From Pedobacter psychroterrae (GTDB taxonomy: Bacteria; Bacteroidota; Bacteroidia; Sphingobacteriales; Sphingobacteriaceae): a stretch of 64,000 nt of DNA. Location: contig NZ_SJSL01000002.1 of assembly GCF_004331695.1 (NCBI RefSeq), positions 496,001 to 560,000 of the forward strand, written 5' to 3'. The translations under genes were made by a program, and so were the position numbers. A model generated the notes under the pieces. The model saw only the letters and a program-made list of their open reading frames with translations, did no database searches and was not told where the DNA came from. Below are positions 55,436 to 64,000 of this stretch, in pieces; the first letter of the stretch is position 1, and every line of letters begins with the position of its first letter.

Positions 55436-57421
55436 TTAATTTATTTTTGTCCAGTTTGTTATTCTTTCATTTGGGTCAAAATCTAGTTCGTAGATATGAG
55501 AACAGTAATTACCAAGATGTTCTTGTGTCACATCATTCCATTCTTTATCAGGAATGAGAAATAAAATTACCTGCTCAGCGAGATGAGGTAATCTAGTGGC
55601 CACAGCTGCATCTACATGTTTTGATAAGCGGCTAAATGGCATATCTATTACCAATGGTGGGTGTTTTTGTGATACTTTTGAAATTGCCAGGATAAATGCC
55701 AGGCTAAGGCATTGGGATTGCCCCATCGATAGCCTTTGCAGGGCAGGATTTCCATTTGAATCCAAGACCTGTAAATCATACTCCTTACTCAGCCCGACAT
55801 GGTATCCCGATGAGGAAAAAACGAATTTTCTAAATTCTTCGATTGTGAATTTTTCTACTTCCTTTCTGCTGTCTTCAGCAAAATCATTATAAAGGCGCTC
55901 GATTTCTAACGAGGCCTGTTGAGCAAGCTCATTTTTTTGTTGCAGGACCGCAACCTCTTTTTCCTTTTTGCCTAATTCTTTCCTTTGCTTATCAATTTCC
56001 TTTAATTTATCTTCGCATATTTTTAAACTATCCTTAGTCTCCTGGTCCTTGCGTATGCACTCATCACGCTTGTCCCTTCTTATTGATAATTGTTCTGTAA
56101 TTAGTTTGATATTTTCCTGCGGCAATGTTTTTAATTCCTTGTCAATCTCTGCGATCCTCAACCGTTCTTTTTTCTCTTTATTTTCCTGTTCAATTAAATT
56201 ATCTTCATACTCTGATAGCTCTTGGTTAGCAGTGATTATAGTTTGCTGTAAGGTCTGAAGGTTATACAATAATTCCAATACTTCCTGTTCTTGCTGTGAT
56301 TTACCTTTTTCAGAAAGAAGTCTTTCTTGCAATGCATTATGGATCTTACTATTCTCTTCAAATTCTGTATCACAGATGCAACGGCCCATGTTCAAAAGAT
56401 CGTTAATTAAGGTTTCTGATATATGCTTGGGGATTTCGCCTTTTTTACGTTTATCATTGATAATGCCGATTAAATTTTCTACAGGTTCTGTCGATAACTT
56501 GTATGCAGCTTTGGGAATAATATCTTTGATCAACAGTTTAATCTTTTGTTGTTCTACCAGAATTGTTTCAAGCCCTTCGCCTCTAATGTTTTTTTCGTTT
56601 TGTAATTTTTCTGATTCTGGTAAATTGACCAGTTTTGCCTCTAACGCTTTAATTTGATCGTCTAATGCTCGCTTCTCGTTCTGGTTTGTTTGGATTGTTC
56701 TTTTACAGTCTTCCTGTATTTTTGTCTCTTCAAGATGCCGTTCCTCAACGACTGCTAGTTCTCCATGGGAAAGTTTTCTTGCCTCACGGGAATACTCAGC
56801 AGCTATTTCCTTTAAATGTTCCTCCGCTTTTTTTACAATCTCCAGATCTACGACTTTATAGATGGCATCACGAACTTCCGCAGAGCTTCCCGGGCTCGCC
56901 AGATTATAAATGCGGTCCCCATCAAACAAGAAATATCCCTTAACATTACCTGGTAATATATCATCCAAAAATGTCTTACTATATGGAATAACATCAACAT
57001 CTCCGCTTGGTGTGTATTCACAAAGTTTTGTAGTCCTGCCTGTTTCCTCTACAATAAGTTCGGCTCCCTTTTTTTTTGGTTTTACGGTAAGACTTTGGGT
57101 AATGTAATATTTTCTCATATTGTGCGAAAAATCCAAGGTGCACAACATGCATACGCTTACTCCCTTTTCTGCAGCCTCTTTGAGGGCTTTTTCGTTTACA
57201 TAATCAATGATGTGTCTGCCCCGTCTGAGTTTAGGCAACTCCTCCTCATATTCTTGCCCATAAAGTGCCCAGTTTAACGCATCAAATATTGAAGTTTTAC
57301 CAAATCCAGTATCACCAATAAGTACAACTATAGGCTTCTCTTTTTCTACCCTAAAATCAAAAGTAGGAGCATCTCCGTAGTAACTGGAGAAGTTTTGCAG
57401 TTTGAGTTTATCAAATTTCAT
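55436..57421 (-). CDS. Second DndD-like SMC/Rad50-type ATPase
   Basis: A 661-residue ATPase with Walker A GDTGFGKTS at 36-44, signature LSMGQSQCLSLAFILA, and Walker B PLVIDMPFSRLSKH. Two coiled-coil arms (about 190-290 and 370-520) flank GRCICDTEF, a CxC that may be a degenerate zinc hook. It is distinct from dndD in the window (no close alignment by eye). It lies four bases after the 68-residue gene. Likely the motor/scaffold partner of the PLD-helicase in a phosphorothioation-linked restriction module. Confidence 0.82.
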   Translation of the reverse strand: MKFDKLKLQNFSSYYGDAPTFDFRVEKEKPIVVLIGDTGFGKTSIFDALNWALYGQEYEEELPKLRRGRHIIDYVNEKALKEAAEKGVSVCMLCTLDFSHNMRKYYITQSLTVKPKKKGAELIVEETGRTTKLCEYTPSGDVDVIPYSKTFLDDILPGNVKGYFLFDGDRIYNLASPGSSAEVRDAIYKVVDLEIVKKAEEHLKEIAAEYSREARKLSHGELAVVEERHLEETKIQEDCKRTIQTNQNEKRALDDQIKALEAKLVNLPESEKLQNEKNIRGEGLETILVEQQKIKLLIKDIIPKAAYKLSTEPVENLIGIINDKRKKGEIPKHISETLINDLLNMGRCICDTEFEENSKIHNALQERLLSEKGKSQQEQEVLELLYNLQTLQQTIITANQELSEYEDNLIEQENKEKKERLRIAEIDKELKTLPQENIKLITEQLSIRRDKRDECIRKDQETKDSLKICEDKLKEIDKQRKELGKKEKEVAVLQQKNELAQQASLEIERLYNDFAEDSRKEVEKFTIEEFRKFVFSSSGYHVGLSKEYDLQVLDSNGNPALQRLSMGQSQCLSLAFILAISKVSQKHPPLVIDMPFSRLSKHVDAAVATRLPHLAEQVILFLIPDKEWNDVTQEHLGNYCSHIYELDFDPNERITNWTKIN

Positions 57422-57425
57422 GTTG

Positions 57426-57632
57426 CTATCTGATCTGTTTTACTAATGCACTATTATTGATAATATCTCTAATGTTTTTCATTGGAAAATTTTGTCTGTC
57501 ACTAGAGCGATAACTGATTTCAACATTGAGTACCTGCTCCACTATATTTCTGATCTCGGGGTTGTCGATTTTGTTTACCAGCACCTTTAGCCTAGTTGTA
57601 GTATTCTCGTTGATTTTCGCACGTTTATTCAT
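57426..57632 (-). CDS. 68-residue small protein between helicase and ATPase
   Basis: Starts MNKRAKINENTTTRLKVLVN. Soluble and charged, with a helix NPEIRNIVEQVLN. Placed three and four bases from its neighbours, so a real operon member. It may correspond to the DNA-modification-system-associated small protein; not confirmed. Confidence 0.65.
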   Translation of the reverse strand: MNKRAKINENTTTRLKVLVNKIDNPEIRNIVEQVLNVEISYRSSDRQNFPMKNIRDIINNSALVKQIR

Positions 57633-57635
57633 AAG

Positions 57636-59783
57636 TTAAGTTATATCAGCTAATCCTAGTTTATCAGCTATTGTGAACATTTCATTGATTGAATCAAAAC
57701 GGTTTTCTGCCATCGAAGAAAACTCCTGCACTCTTTTGTATTCTTTGGTTATTGCACTACATACGGCGTTATAGACATCACTCTCCTTGCCTTTTTCAAT
57801 AAATTCCATCGGAGGGATTGAAATAAGGTCATAAATTATTGCAAACTTTTTATCATCATGTTTTCTGAGGATTCTTCCCCTGCGCTGCACAAATTCTCTG
57901 GGGTTGCCTGAACTGGCTAAAAAATAAGCAACACGGGTAGGCGGGACATCCACGCCTTCATCCAGACATTTCATAGCAATCAATGACTGTAACTCGCCCT
58001 TTGAAAAATCTTCCAAAAGCTGTTTACGTTTAAGGCGCGACTGTCTCGATGTAAACTCATGTAACTTAATATTTAATTCTGTTCCAAGAATGCGCTTGAC
58101 GTCATCAAATATTTGATCTCCTACATAAAACAAGCTAAAATCTATGGGTTTATCCTGCAGATTATTCCTTATCCAATCGATTTTTGACCTGGAATTATTT
58201 AATAATCGCGCCCTCTCAATTGATAACATTTTAGCAAGCTCTTTTAGTTTGGTTTTGTTACTGGCATAATATTTTGCTATTTGTCTGGACAGTCGACAGT
58301 ATTCTGCGAATTCATCAGTAGCCATCTCAACGGGAATTGGATAATAATAATATGGACATAGGAATTTTCCAATAGCTTCCTTTAAAGAAAATTGAAAAAC
58401 AATTTCTCCGAAATACTTAAACAGTAATGCGGTACCATCGTCGTCCCCGTATCTCTCCGGCGTAGCGCTCAGACCAAGACGGTATGGACAGTTTTCAGGA
58501 AGTACCTCTCTAATAGATGTTGCGCCAGCGTAATGTACTTCATCTACAATGAGGAAGGTTTCTGAAGTCACAGGTGAAATTATTTCCTGGAAATTTTTCG
58601 ACGTTAGCGAAGCATTTGTCGTTACGATCATCACCACATTTATTTTCTTTCTGCGGAACAGCTGGGTCTGACGTGCTACCTCATCTTCCCATAACAGCTT
58701 GGATTCACCAACTAAAATAGAATCAAGTCCAAACTTTTGTGCTTCGTCCATCCATTGTTCTGCCAGATGGATAAATGGACAGGAAATAATAATATAACAT
58801 CGCTTCTTATCTTTGAGTAATTCTGTTGTAGCAGCCAACGCCGTAATGGTTTTTCCCGTACCGGTCGCCATTTCGAAAATCCCACGATAACCGTTTTTTT
58901 TCCAGTTTGTTATTGCTTGTTGCTGGTACTCACGTAATTTCGGTATAGTGTCTTGTCTATCTGTATCCTCTAAATCATTTAAAGTCAAGTTGGCCAATAG
59001 CTGCTCGGCGCGGTTTATCTCTATTTGTGAACTGTTTGGTGCTTTGATAACCTCTTTGACTAGTAATTCACGTTCTGTCTCTATTAACTCTTTTACCGTT
59101 TTCTTGGGAAACCAGTTTTGAATAGCAACCTTTACCTGCTCAACGGAGATGATTCTCACCACTTCGGACTGTCCGCTCCATGTTTTCTCAAAGAGATTAC
59201 GGATTTGATCAATTCTTAATTTGGCCATACCCTGCGCTTCCCATGAATACTCGCAGGAGATACTTTCGACGTTTCTCTTTAGAGCAAACTCAGAGAAATT
59301 TACAGATCCATTAAATACGGCCCTGTCCTGGTTACTATCGGTGAATATGCCAAATTTATGATGCACTATTCCTACTTTGTTTTTTTTTGGAACGACAACC
59401 TTAATTTCTAATCTGTCTGAAGCAATGAGCCAGGATAAACAATTAAAAAAATGCTCATCTCTTTTTGAAAGTGTTTTCATGAGATGGTGTAAATCATTTA
59501 TCAATCTTTGCTCATACTCTTCATCTGGTTCTTCCTGTTGTTGTCCGTTGAGAATAGCAATTTTATCCTTTTCAATTAGACTATCATTGATCACAAAGCG
59601 CATTTTGCCCTCATTTTTTATAAATGAGGCAAAGCCGAATGCTAAAGATTTGAATCCCGTGGAGCGGAAATAACCTAATCCTAAGTCGAGATACTTACTG
59701 TTGCAGAGACCATCAATAAAAAAGTCGCTGGGTTCATCTTCACCAGAAGCATATAGCGGCTTAAAATCTGTGTTTCTTAACAT
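57636..59783 (-). CDS. PLD-nuclease/SF2-helicase fusion, candidate phosphorothioation restriction enzyme
   Basis: A 715-residue protein. Residues 1-220 are a phospholipase D-like domain with HHKFGIFTD at about 140-148 and GSVNFSE at about 160, the H-x-K-x4-D...GSxN active site. Residues 280-690 are an SF2 helicase: LREYQQQAI, Walker A ATGTGKT (about 303-309), DEVH (about 412), GLSATPERYG, and motif VI VQRRGRILR (about 635). PLD domains can cut DNA without metal. The arrangement is that of the DNA-phosphorothioation-system restriction enzyme as I recall it. First gene of the minus-strand operon behind the XRE regulator. Confidence 0.85.
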   Translation of the reverse strand: MLRNTDFKPLYASGEDEPSDFFIDGLCNSKYLDLGLGYFRSTGFKSLAFGFASFIKNEGKMRFVINDSLIEKDKIAILNGQQQEEPDEEYEQRLINDLHHLMKTLSKRDEHFFNCLSWLIASDRLEIKVVVPKKNKVGIVHHKFGIFTDSNQDRAVFNGSVNFSEFALKRNVESISCEYSWEAQGMAKLRIDQIRNLFEKTWSGQSEVVRIISVEQVKVAIQNWFPKKTVKELIETERELLVKEVIKAPNSSQIEINRAEQLLANLTLNDLEDTDRQDTIPKLREYQQQAITNWKKNGYRGIFEMATGTGKTITALAATTELLKDKKRCYIIISCPFIHLAEQWMDEAQKFGLDSILVGESKLLWEDEVARQTQLFRRKKINVVMIVTTNASLTSKNFQEIISPVTSETFLIVDEVHYAGATSIREVLPENCPYRLGLSATPERYGDDDGTALLFKYFGEIVFQFSLKEAIGKFLCPYYYYPIPVEMATDEFAEYCRLSRQIAKYYASNKTKLKELAKMLSIERARLLNNSRSKIDWIRNNLQDKPIDFSLFYVGDQIFDDVKRILGTELNIKLHEFTSRQSRLKRKQLLEDFSKGELQSLIAMKCLDEGVDVPPTRVAYFLASSGNPREFVQRRGRILRKHDDKKFAIIYDLISIPPMEFIEKGKESDVYNAVCSAITKEYKRVQEFSSMAENRFDSINEMFTIADKLGLADIT

Positions 59784-59955
59784 TTCGGTACGTCAAAAAA
59801 TATATCTATAATCTTTACGTAAACATTATTATTATCCATTTTAACAACCATTATTTTCTATACGAATGCTGAAGTTCTCTTTAAATTAGTCTCTGATTTT
59901 TAAATGAATCTATAATATCACCAAGGTTCTTCGTTAGCAACCTTGAAAGCTATAA

Positions 59956-60357
59956 TTATTTATTCTTTTTATATGTCTTTTCGAATTCCTTCAACTTTTT
60001 AACCAATTCCGGGTTGTTCACTTTTACTTTAGCCCCCTTTTTTACGTCGAATTTTTCAATTTCATAAGGGATGTTTTCAACCTTATGTAGCCTGCGCAAT
60101 TCGTTCTCAAGCGCTTTTGCTAAGCCTGTATTAACACGCCCTTGCGGTTCTAAAAGGTCTCTATTGTCTTTTTGAAGCAATTCACCAATTTGATTTAAAT
60201 TTTCATCATTTGGTTGATATTTATTAGAACTCCAGTTGCTAACAGTTGTGTAATCAACATCTACCCACAATGATACTAAGCGTGAAGAAGCGCCTGCCTC
60301 CTTTGTTGCTTGCTTGATTCTATTAACACTACGACTAGCTTTAACCTTCTTATTCAT
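59956..60357 (-). CDS. XRE-type helix-turn-helix regulator
   Basis: A 133-residue protein. Residues 20-70 form a Cro/CI-like HTH (SRLVSLWVDVDYTTVSNWSSNKYQPNDENLNQIGELL), and the rest is a lysine-rich helix. The start faces a perfect 9-base inverted repeat at 60370-60400. Probably controls itself and the defence operon 172 bases downstream on the same strand. Confidence 0.8.
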   Translation of the reverse strand: MNKKVKASRSVNRIKQATKEAGASSRLVSLWVDVDYTTVSNWSSNKYQPNDENLNQIGELLQKDNRDLLEPQGRVNTGLAKALENELRRLHKVENIPYEIEKFDVKKGAKVKVNNPELVKKLKEFEKTYKKNK

Positions 60358-60369
60358 AATAAATTATCA

Positions 60370-60400
60370 AATAAAGTTGGTGCTGTACACAAACTTTATT
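60370..60400. promoter_or_regulatory. Operator-like inverted repeat AATAAAGTT-N13-AACTTTATT
   Basis: Both 9-base arms (60370-60378, 60392-60400) are perfectly complementary. The element is 12 bases upstream of the XRE start on the minus strand and overlaps the plus-strand promoter, the expected site for the regulator. Confidence 0.65.
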
Positions 60401-60407
60401 ATATTTG
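60377..60407 (+). promoter_or_regulatory. Promoter TTG-N20-TATATTTG
   Basis: TTG at 60377-60379 and TATATTTG at 60400-60407 fit the Bacteroidota -33/-7 pattern (spacing 20). It points to the structured leader and the SusC gene. It overlaps the operator, so XRE binding should repress it. Confidence 0.5.
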
Positions 60408-60718
60408 TTTTAGTATTTATGCGACAAATAGAGCGGGGGTAACCTTGCTTTTACGATGTCACTCATGAAACGAAACCGTCAATTTTCGCATGAGCCGATC
60501 GTGAGTTCGCCGTATCTATTGAATTTTGCTATCTTCGTGATAACTGATTCAGTAGGGCGGACTTCATGTTAGTCTTTTGCGAAACTCAAGCTAAGGCTTG
60601 AGCGGTTCTTGACGGTACCAGTTTCAAAAGCATTGGAGTTCGCCTTATTGGATTTTTCCAATCTGGTTTCCTTCTCGCTTTTATTGGGTTACATCGTTAC
60701 ATAACCAACTAACTGATT

Positions 60719-60823
60719 ATGAAAACGAAAAAACTAAACGCCGCCATGACCAACCGCTTCCCAGCGGTAACATTTGGCTATTCCCTTAAACTCCTAAAGA
60801 ACATACTCCGTTCCCCACCATAG
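60719..60823 (+). CDS. Possible 34-residue leader peptide
   Basis: Frame MKTKKLNAAMTNRFPAVT, ending with LRSPP. It lies within the structured leader of the SusC gene, between stem-loop groups. Coding status uncertain. Confidence 0.3.
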   Translation: MKTKKLNAAMTNRFPAVTFGYSLKLLKNILRSPP

Positions 60824-61110
60824 TACTGACTAAAATTCCAAGCAAAAAGGCACACTCACTTATCAAAAAATAAGTCTATAGTGTAAAAGCGTCTATCTCG
60901 TATAGACACTATGTCCATTGGCTTTGGTACCAGCCCTTACAGCTTACAGGCTCCAAGATGCAGTACAGTGGTTTGTCGCAATTCCAAGGTAATGTGTTTT
61001 TTCTGTTAAAGCAAATGATTGTATCATTATGTCAAATTTTGACATAGTAGGGGTTGGTGTTTTTTACCACTGATACTTCTGAATCAACTAATTAACCATA
61101 AACAAACTAA

Positions 61111-64000
61111 ATGAAAAAAACGATACAAATTATCGTACTGGCCACGCTTTGCCTAAATTTGACCACCAAAGCGCAGCAGCCAGCCAAATCATCATCCCTT
61201 CAAAAGGGCTATACTGGCAGGGTTGTCTCCGCCTCCAGCGGAGAATTCCTGCCTGGAGCAATCATCAAAATCAATCCGTCAAATCAGACTCTGGTCACAA
61301 ACGATAGGGGAGAGTTCAGCTTAATTCTATCTGATGGAAGTTATGATTTATCCGTCCACTACGTCAGCTTCAAAGCCAAAACTCTTGCCGTCCAAATTCC
61401 ATTAAAAGAATTGCTCATCATTTCCCTCGACAACGACGAACAAAGCCTGCAGGAGGTAGAAATAAACGCTGGCTATTATACCGTAAAAGAACGCGAACGA
61501 ACAGGCTCAATCTCCAGGGTGTCATCTGAAACTATAGGCAAGCAACCTGTAAGTAATCCATTAATGGCTCTTCAAAATAGAGTGCCAGGACTAGAAATCA
61601 CCCAACAAACAGGTACCCCTGGAGGTGGGGTCAAAGTTCAGATCAGAGGGAGAAATAGCATTAATACAGCTGTTGGAAATGACCCTTTGTATGTTGTTGA
61701 TGGGGTATTTTATCCGTCCACCAGTATTTCTTCAAGTTTAACCTCTGGTATTCTAGGAATTGGTGGCGCTAGTCCCTTAAGCTTCATCAATCCTAGTGAT
61801 ATTGAAAGTATTGAGGTACTTAAGGATGCTGACGCCACTGCAATCTATGGCTCTAAAGGTGCAAATGGAGTCATTCTGATTAAAACAAAAAGAGGAACGA
61901 CGGGGGCTATAAAAGTAAATGCCGGAGCCACACAAGGCTGGAGTAATGTGGATAGACGTTTGAAGCTTCTCAATACAGAGCAATATTTGGAGATGCGCAA
62001 AGAGGCATTTCAAAACGATGGCTTAACACCCGGCGTAAGAGATTATGATGTAAATGGAGCCTGGGATCAAAACAGATATACAGACTGGCAGAAAACGCTA
62101 ATTGGCGGGAATGCACTTACTACCAATGCATCTGCCAATGTGAGTGGAGGGAACCACAAATTAAACTTTTTAATAGGAGGTACTTATTATCAGGAAGGAA
62201 CGGTTTTTCCTGGTGAATTTGGTTATAGAAGAGCTGGAATGAATACCAGTTTAAATTTTGGCGCAATAGAGGATCGGCTTAATGTAGGTCTCACGCTGAA
62301 TTATACAAACACGATGCATGATCTGCTGACTGGCGATCCAACGTCAAACATCCTTTTGGCACCAAATGCTCCAAATCCCTATGATGAAAATGGGAAGTTA
62401 AATTGGGAAGATAATACCGTATATAGAAACCCGATGCAATACTTGATGCAGTCAAATGAGAAGGAGACCTACAACCTGATTGCTAATGTATCCGTTCGGT
62501 ATCGGATTTTTACAAATCTCTTTCTTAAAGCCTCTCTGGGATACGCTTCTATCACAGGAAGCGAATACCGTAAAACTCCAATGGCTTCAAGATCAACAGC
62601 GTTAAATCCAACCTCTTTAAACAGGATAGCTGATTTTTCAAATAACGATAACAATACTTTGATGGCTGAACCTCAATTGACCTATAAGGAAGAAATTGGT
62701 CCGGGAACTTTTGACGCCTTGGTTGGATTGACATTTCAAGGAAACATTAACGAGATTCGGTCAATTCGTGCTACGGGTTTTAACAGCGATGAACAATTGA
62801 GAAATATCGCTGCTGCTGCTACACTTTCAACATTGGATATGATTTCCTCTCAATATCGTTATACAGCAGTTTTTTCCCGTTTGAATTATCAAATCAATAG
62901 CAAGTATTTCCTGAACTTTACCGCTAGAAGGGATGGCTCCAGCAGATTTGGCAGCGGAAAGCAGTTTGCTAATTTCGGAGCAGTGGGGGCAGGCTGGATC
63001 TTCTCAGATGAGCCAATCATAAAGAACAACATCCCTTTTCTCAGTTTCGGTAAACTAAGAGCCAGTTATGGGATAACCGGTAATGATCAAATCCCAAATT
63101 ATGGATACCTGCAATTGTGGAATTCCCTATCTGGTACTTATCAGGGTGTGCCGACTATCCAACCTTTATTAGGCTCTATAGGAAATCCGGATTTTTCATG
63201 GGAAACAAATAGAAAACTAGAGGCGGCTTTACAGTTAGGTTTCATCGAAAATAGAATAAATGTCGAATTATCCTGGTATAGAAATCGCTCTTCAAATCAA
63301 TTAATTGGCGATCCCTTACCACCTAGCACAGGCAGTAGTACCATTACAGCCAATAGGGCAGCTACCGTGGAGAATAGCGGATGGGAATCAGTCTTAGATT
63401 TTAAAGTTGTAGACAATACGCATTGGCAATGGAATGCGGCAATAAATATCACGATCCCTAAAAATAAGTTAGTGTCTTATCCTGGAATAGAAAGCTCATC
63501 CGACGCCTATAACTATATCGTTGGTCAGCCTCTATCAATAAGCCGGGTTTATAATGTCAGGGGAATAAACAGTCAGACTGGCTTATATGATATCGAAGAC
63601 TCGGATAATAATGGGGTATTGAACGATATCGACCGCTATTTACATAAGTTTTCTGGTCAGTATTTTTATGGAGGGGTTCAAAATTCTGTGCGATTCAAAC
63701 AATTCTTGCTGGATTTCCTGGTTTCATTTAGCAAACAAAATTCAACCAATTCCTATTTAAATGGATCCTTTAGTCCAGGGTTTTGGGACTATATCGGGCC
63801 AACAACCAATCAGCCTATTATTGCCTTAAAACGATGGAAGAAGGTAGGTGATCAGACTTCAATTTCAAAGGCAAGCACGATTCCGGCATCCTATACGAAC
63901 TATACCCGGGCAAGATCATCGGGCGGAGAGTCGATACAGGACGCGTCGTTTTTAAGACTAAAAAATATATCAATTCATTACAGCTTACCTAAAAAGTGGC
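61111..64000 (+). CDS. SusC/RagA-family TonB-linked outer-membrane protein, C-terminus outside window
   Basis: At least 963 residues, open to the right edge. A signal peptide (1-22) is followed by a carboxypeptidase-regulatory domain (GYTGRVVSASSGEFLPGAIIKI). The family TonB-plug motif follows (ERTGSISRVSSETIGKQPVSNPLMALQNRVPGL, GGGVKVQIRGRNSI, NDPLYVVDGV, DIESIEVLKDADATAIYG), then a porin-like barrel with SusC-specific strands. Imports oligosaccharides or other ligands with a SusD lipoprotein expected downstream, outside the window. The start is the first ATG after the leader. Confidence 0.92.
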   Translation, partial: MKKTIQIIVLATLCLNLTTKAQQPAKSSSLQKGYTGRVVSASSGEFLPGAIIKINPSNQTLVTNDRGEFSLILSDGSYDLSVHYVSFKAKTLAVQIPLKELLIISLDNDEQSLQEVEINAGYYTVKERERTGSISRVSSETIGKQPVSNPLMALQNRVPGLEITQQTGTPGGGVKVQIRGRNSINTAVGNDPLYVVDGVFYPSTSISSSLTSGILGIGGASPLSFINPSDIESIEVLKDADATAIYGSKGANGVILIKTKRGTTGAIKVNAGATQGWSNVDRRLKLLNTEQYLEMRKEAFQNDGLTPGVRDYDVNGAWDQNRYTDWQKTLIGGNALTTNASANVSGGNHKLNFLIGGTYYQEGTVFPGEFGYRRAGMNTSLNFGAIEDRLNVGLTLNYTNTMHDLLTGDPTSNILLAPNAPNPYDENGKLNWEDNTVYRNPMQYLMQSNEKETYNLIANVSVRYRIFTNLFLKASLGYASITGSEYRKTPMASRSTALNPTSLNRIADFSNNDNNTLMAEPQLTYKEEIGPGTFDALVGLTFQGNINEIRSIRATGFNSDEQLRNIAAAATLSTLDMISSQYRYTAVFSRLNYQINSKYFLNFTARRDGSSRFGSGKQFANFGAVGAGWIFSDEPIIKNNIPFLSFGKLRASYGITGNDQIPNYGYLQLWNSLSGTYQGVPTIQPLLGSIGNPDFSWETNRKLEAALQLGFIENRINVELSWYRNRSSNQLIGDPLPPSTGSSTITANRAATVENSGWESVLDFKVVDNTHWQWNAAINITIPKNKLVSYPGIESSSDAYNYIVGQPLSISRVYNVRGINSQTGLYDIEDSDNNGVLNDIDRYLHKFSGQYFYGGVQNSVRFKQFLLDFLVSFSKQNSTNSYLNGSFSPGFWDYIGPTTNQPIIALKRWKKVGDQTSISKASTIPASYTNYTRARSSGGESIQDASFLRLKNISIHYSLPKKW

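Larger units (their letters stand above)
60358..61110 (+). other. 750-base region: operator, promoter and structured noncoding leader
   Basis: No normal-length gene here. From 5' to 3': an inverted repeat (60370-60400) and promoter (60377-60407). Next come stem-loops at 60462-60494 (11 pairs with a three-base bulge), 60585-60602 (CTCAAGC/GCTTGAG), 60647-60662 (ATTGGA/TCCAAT), 60852-60884 and 60891-60907 (GTCTAT/ATAGAC). Two copies of AGTTCGCC (60504-60511 and 60637-60644) can each pair with GGCGGACT (60556-60563), so alternative folds are possible. A 34-codon frame lies at 60719-60823. It ends at the SusC gene. Confidence 0.5.

Noticed and set aside
60358..61110. Group II intron or retron RNA
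   Set aside because: Hairpins are abundant, but no domain V-like sequence and no reverse transcriptase gene is nearby.
1..64000. CRISPR arrays, rRNA genes or a prophage
   Set aside because: No regularly spaced direct repeats, rRNA-like sequence, capsid, terminase or integrase genes were seen.

Overview
The window looks like chromosomal DNA from a Bacteroidota bacterium of the Pedobacter/Mucilaginibacter type (Sphingobacteriaceae). The basis is gene content: a SusC/RagA-type TonB receptor, a type IX secretion (T9SS type B) C-terminal signal, a GLPGLI/PNGase F protein, a GH106 rhamnosidase, a LytS/LytTR pair, and TAnnTTTG-type -7 promoter elements. Taxonomy below the phylum is inference.

Layout. 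1-7.9 kb (minus strand): a pentapeptide-repeat protein running off the left edge, coupled to an unrecognised 1482-residue protein, then an FMN reductase and a DUF1801 protein. 8.1-26 kb: ordinary accessory metabolism, signalling and envelope genes (GH106, VCBS/FG-GAP protein, esterase, GNAT, class C serine hydrolase, NAD(P)-binding protein, PNGase F-like protein, metallophosphoesterase, YccF, LytTR two-component pair, DinB). 26-29.3 kb: TfoX-like protein, zeta-toxin-like kinase with a small overlapping partner, CHAD-CYTH pair. 29.3-42.8 kb: a scarred zone with two frameshifted Rpn/PD-(D/E)XK genes, one intact HNH endonuclease gene plus four partial copies, a duplicated and miniaturised membrane gene, small paired genes and strong palindromes. 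These sit between normal cargo (LLM oxidoreductase, T9SS protein, carboxypeptidase-regulatory protein, EF-Tu-domain-like protein, Kelch lipoprotein).

42.8-60.4 kb is a defence island. It starts with an AbiGi-like protein and a DUF3883 nuclease-like protein. The plus strand carries dndC-dndD-dndE, overlapping like an operon, for DNA phosphorothioation. A tight three-gene cassette follows: ParB-like protein, a protein with a nuclease-like GLDLIGW/QCACGK signature, and a HARE-HTH/Mrr endonuclease. The minus strand carries an XRE regulator, a PLD-nuclease/SF2-helicase fusion, a 68-residue protein, a second DndD-like SMC ATPase, a phosphorothioation-associated protein-4-like gene, a four-helix membrane protein, a DGQHR (DndB-like) protein and a HEPN-like protein. 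No dndA is visible, so a cysteine desulfurase elsewhere presumably supplies sulfur. The inferred logic is DndCDE modification, DndB control, and two different candidate effector modules (helicase/PLD and ParB/nuclease/Mrr) flanking it. The combination, rather than any single gene, is the most likely new biology here.

60.4-64 kb: a 9-bp inverted-repeat operator and a plus-strand promoter, about 700 bases of highly structured noncoding leader, and the start of a SusC-type receptor running off the right edge.
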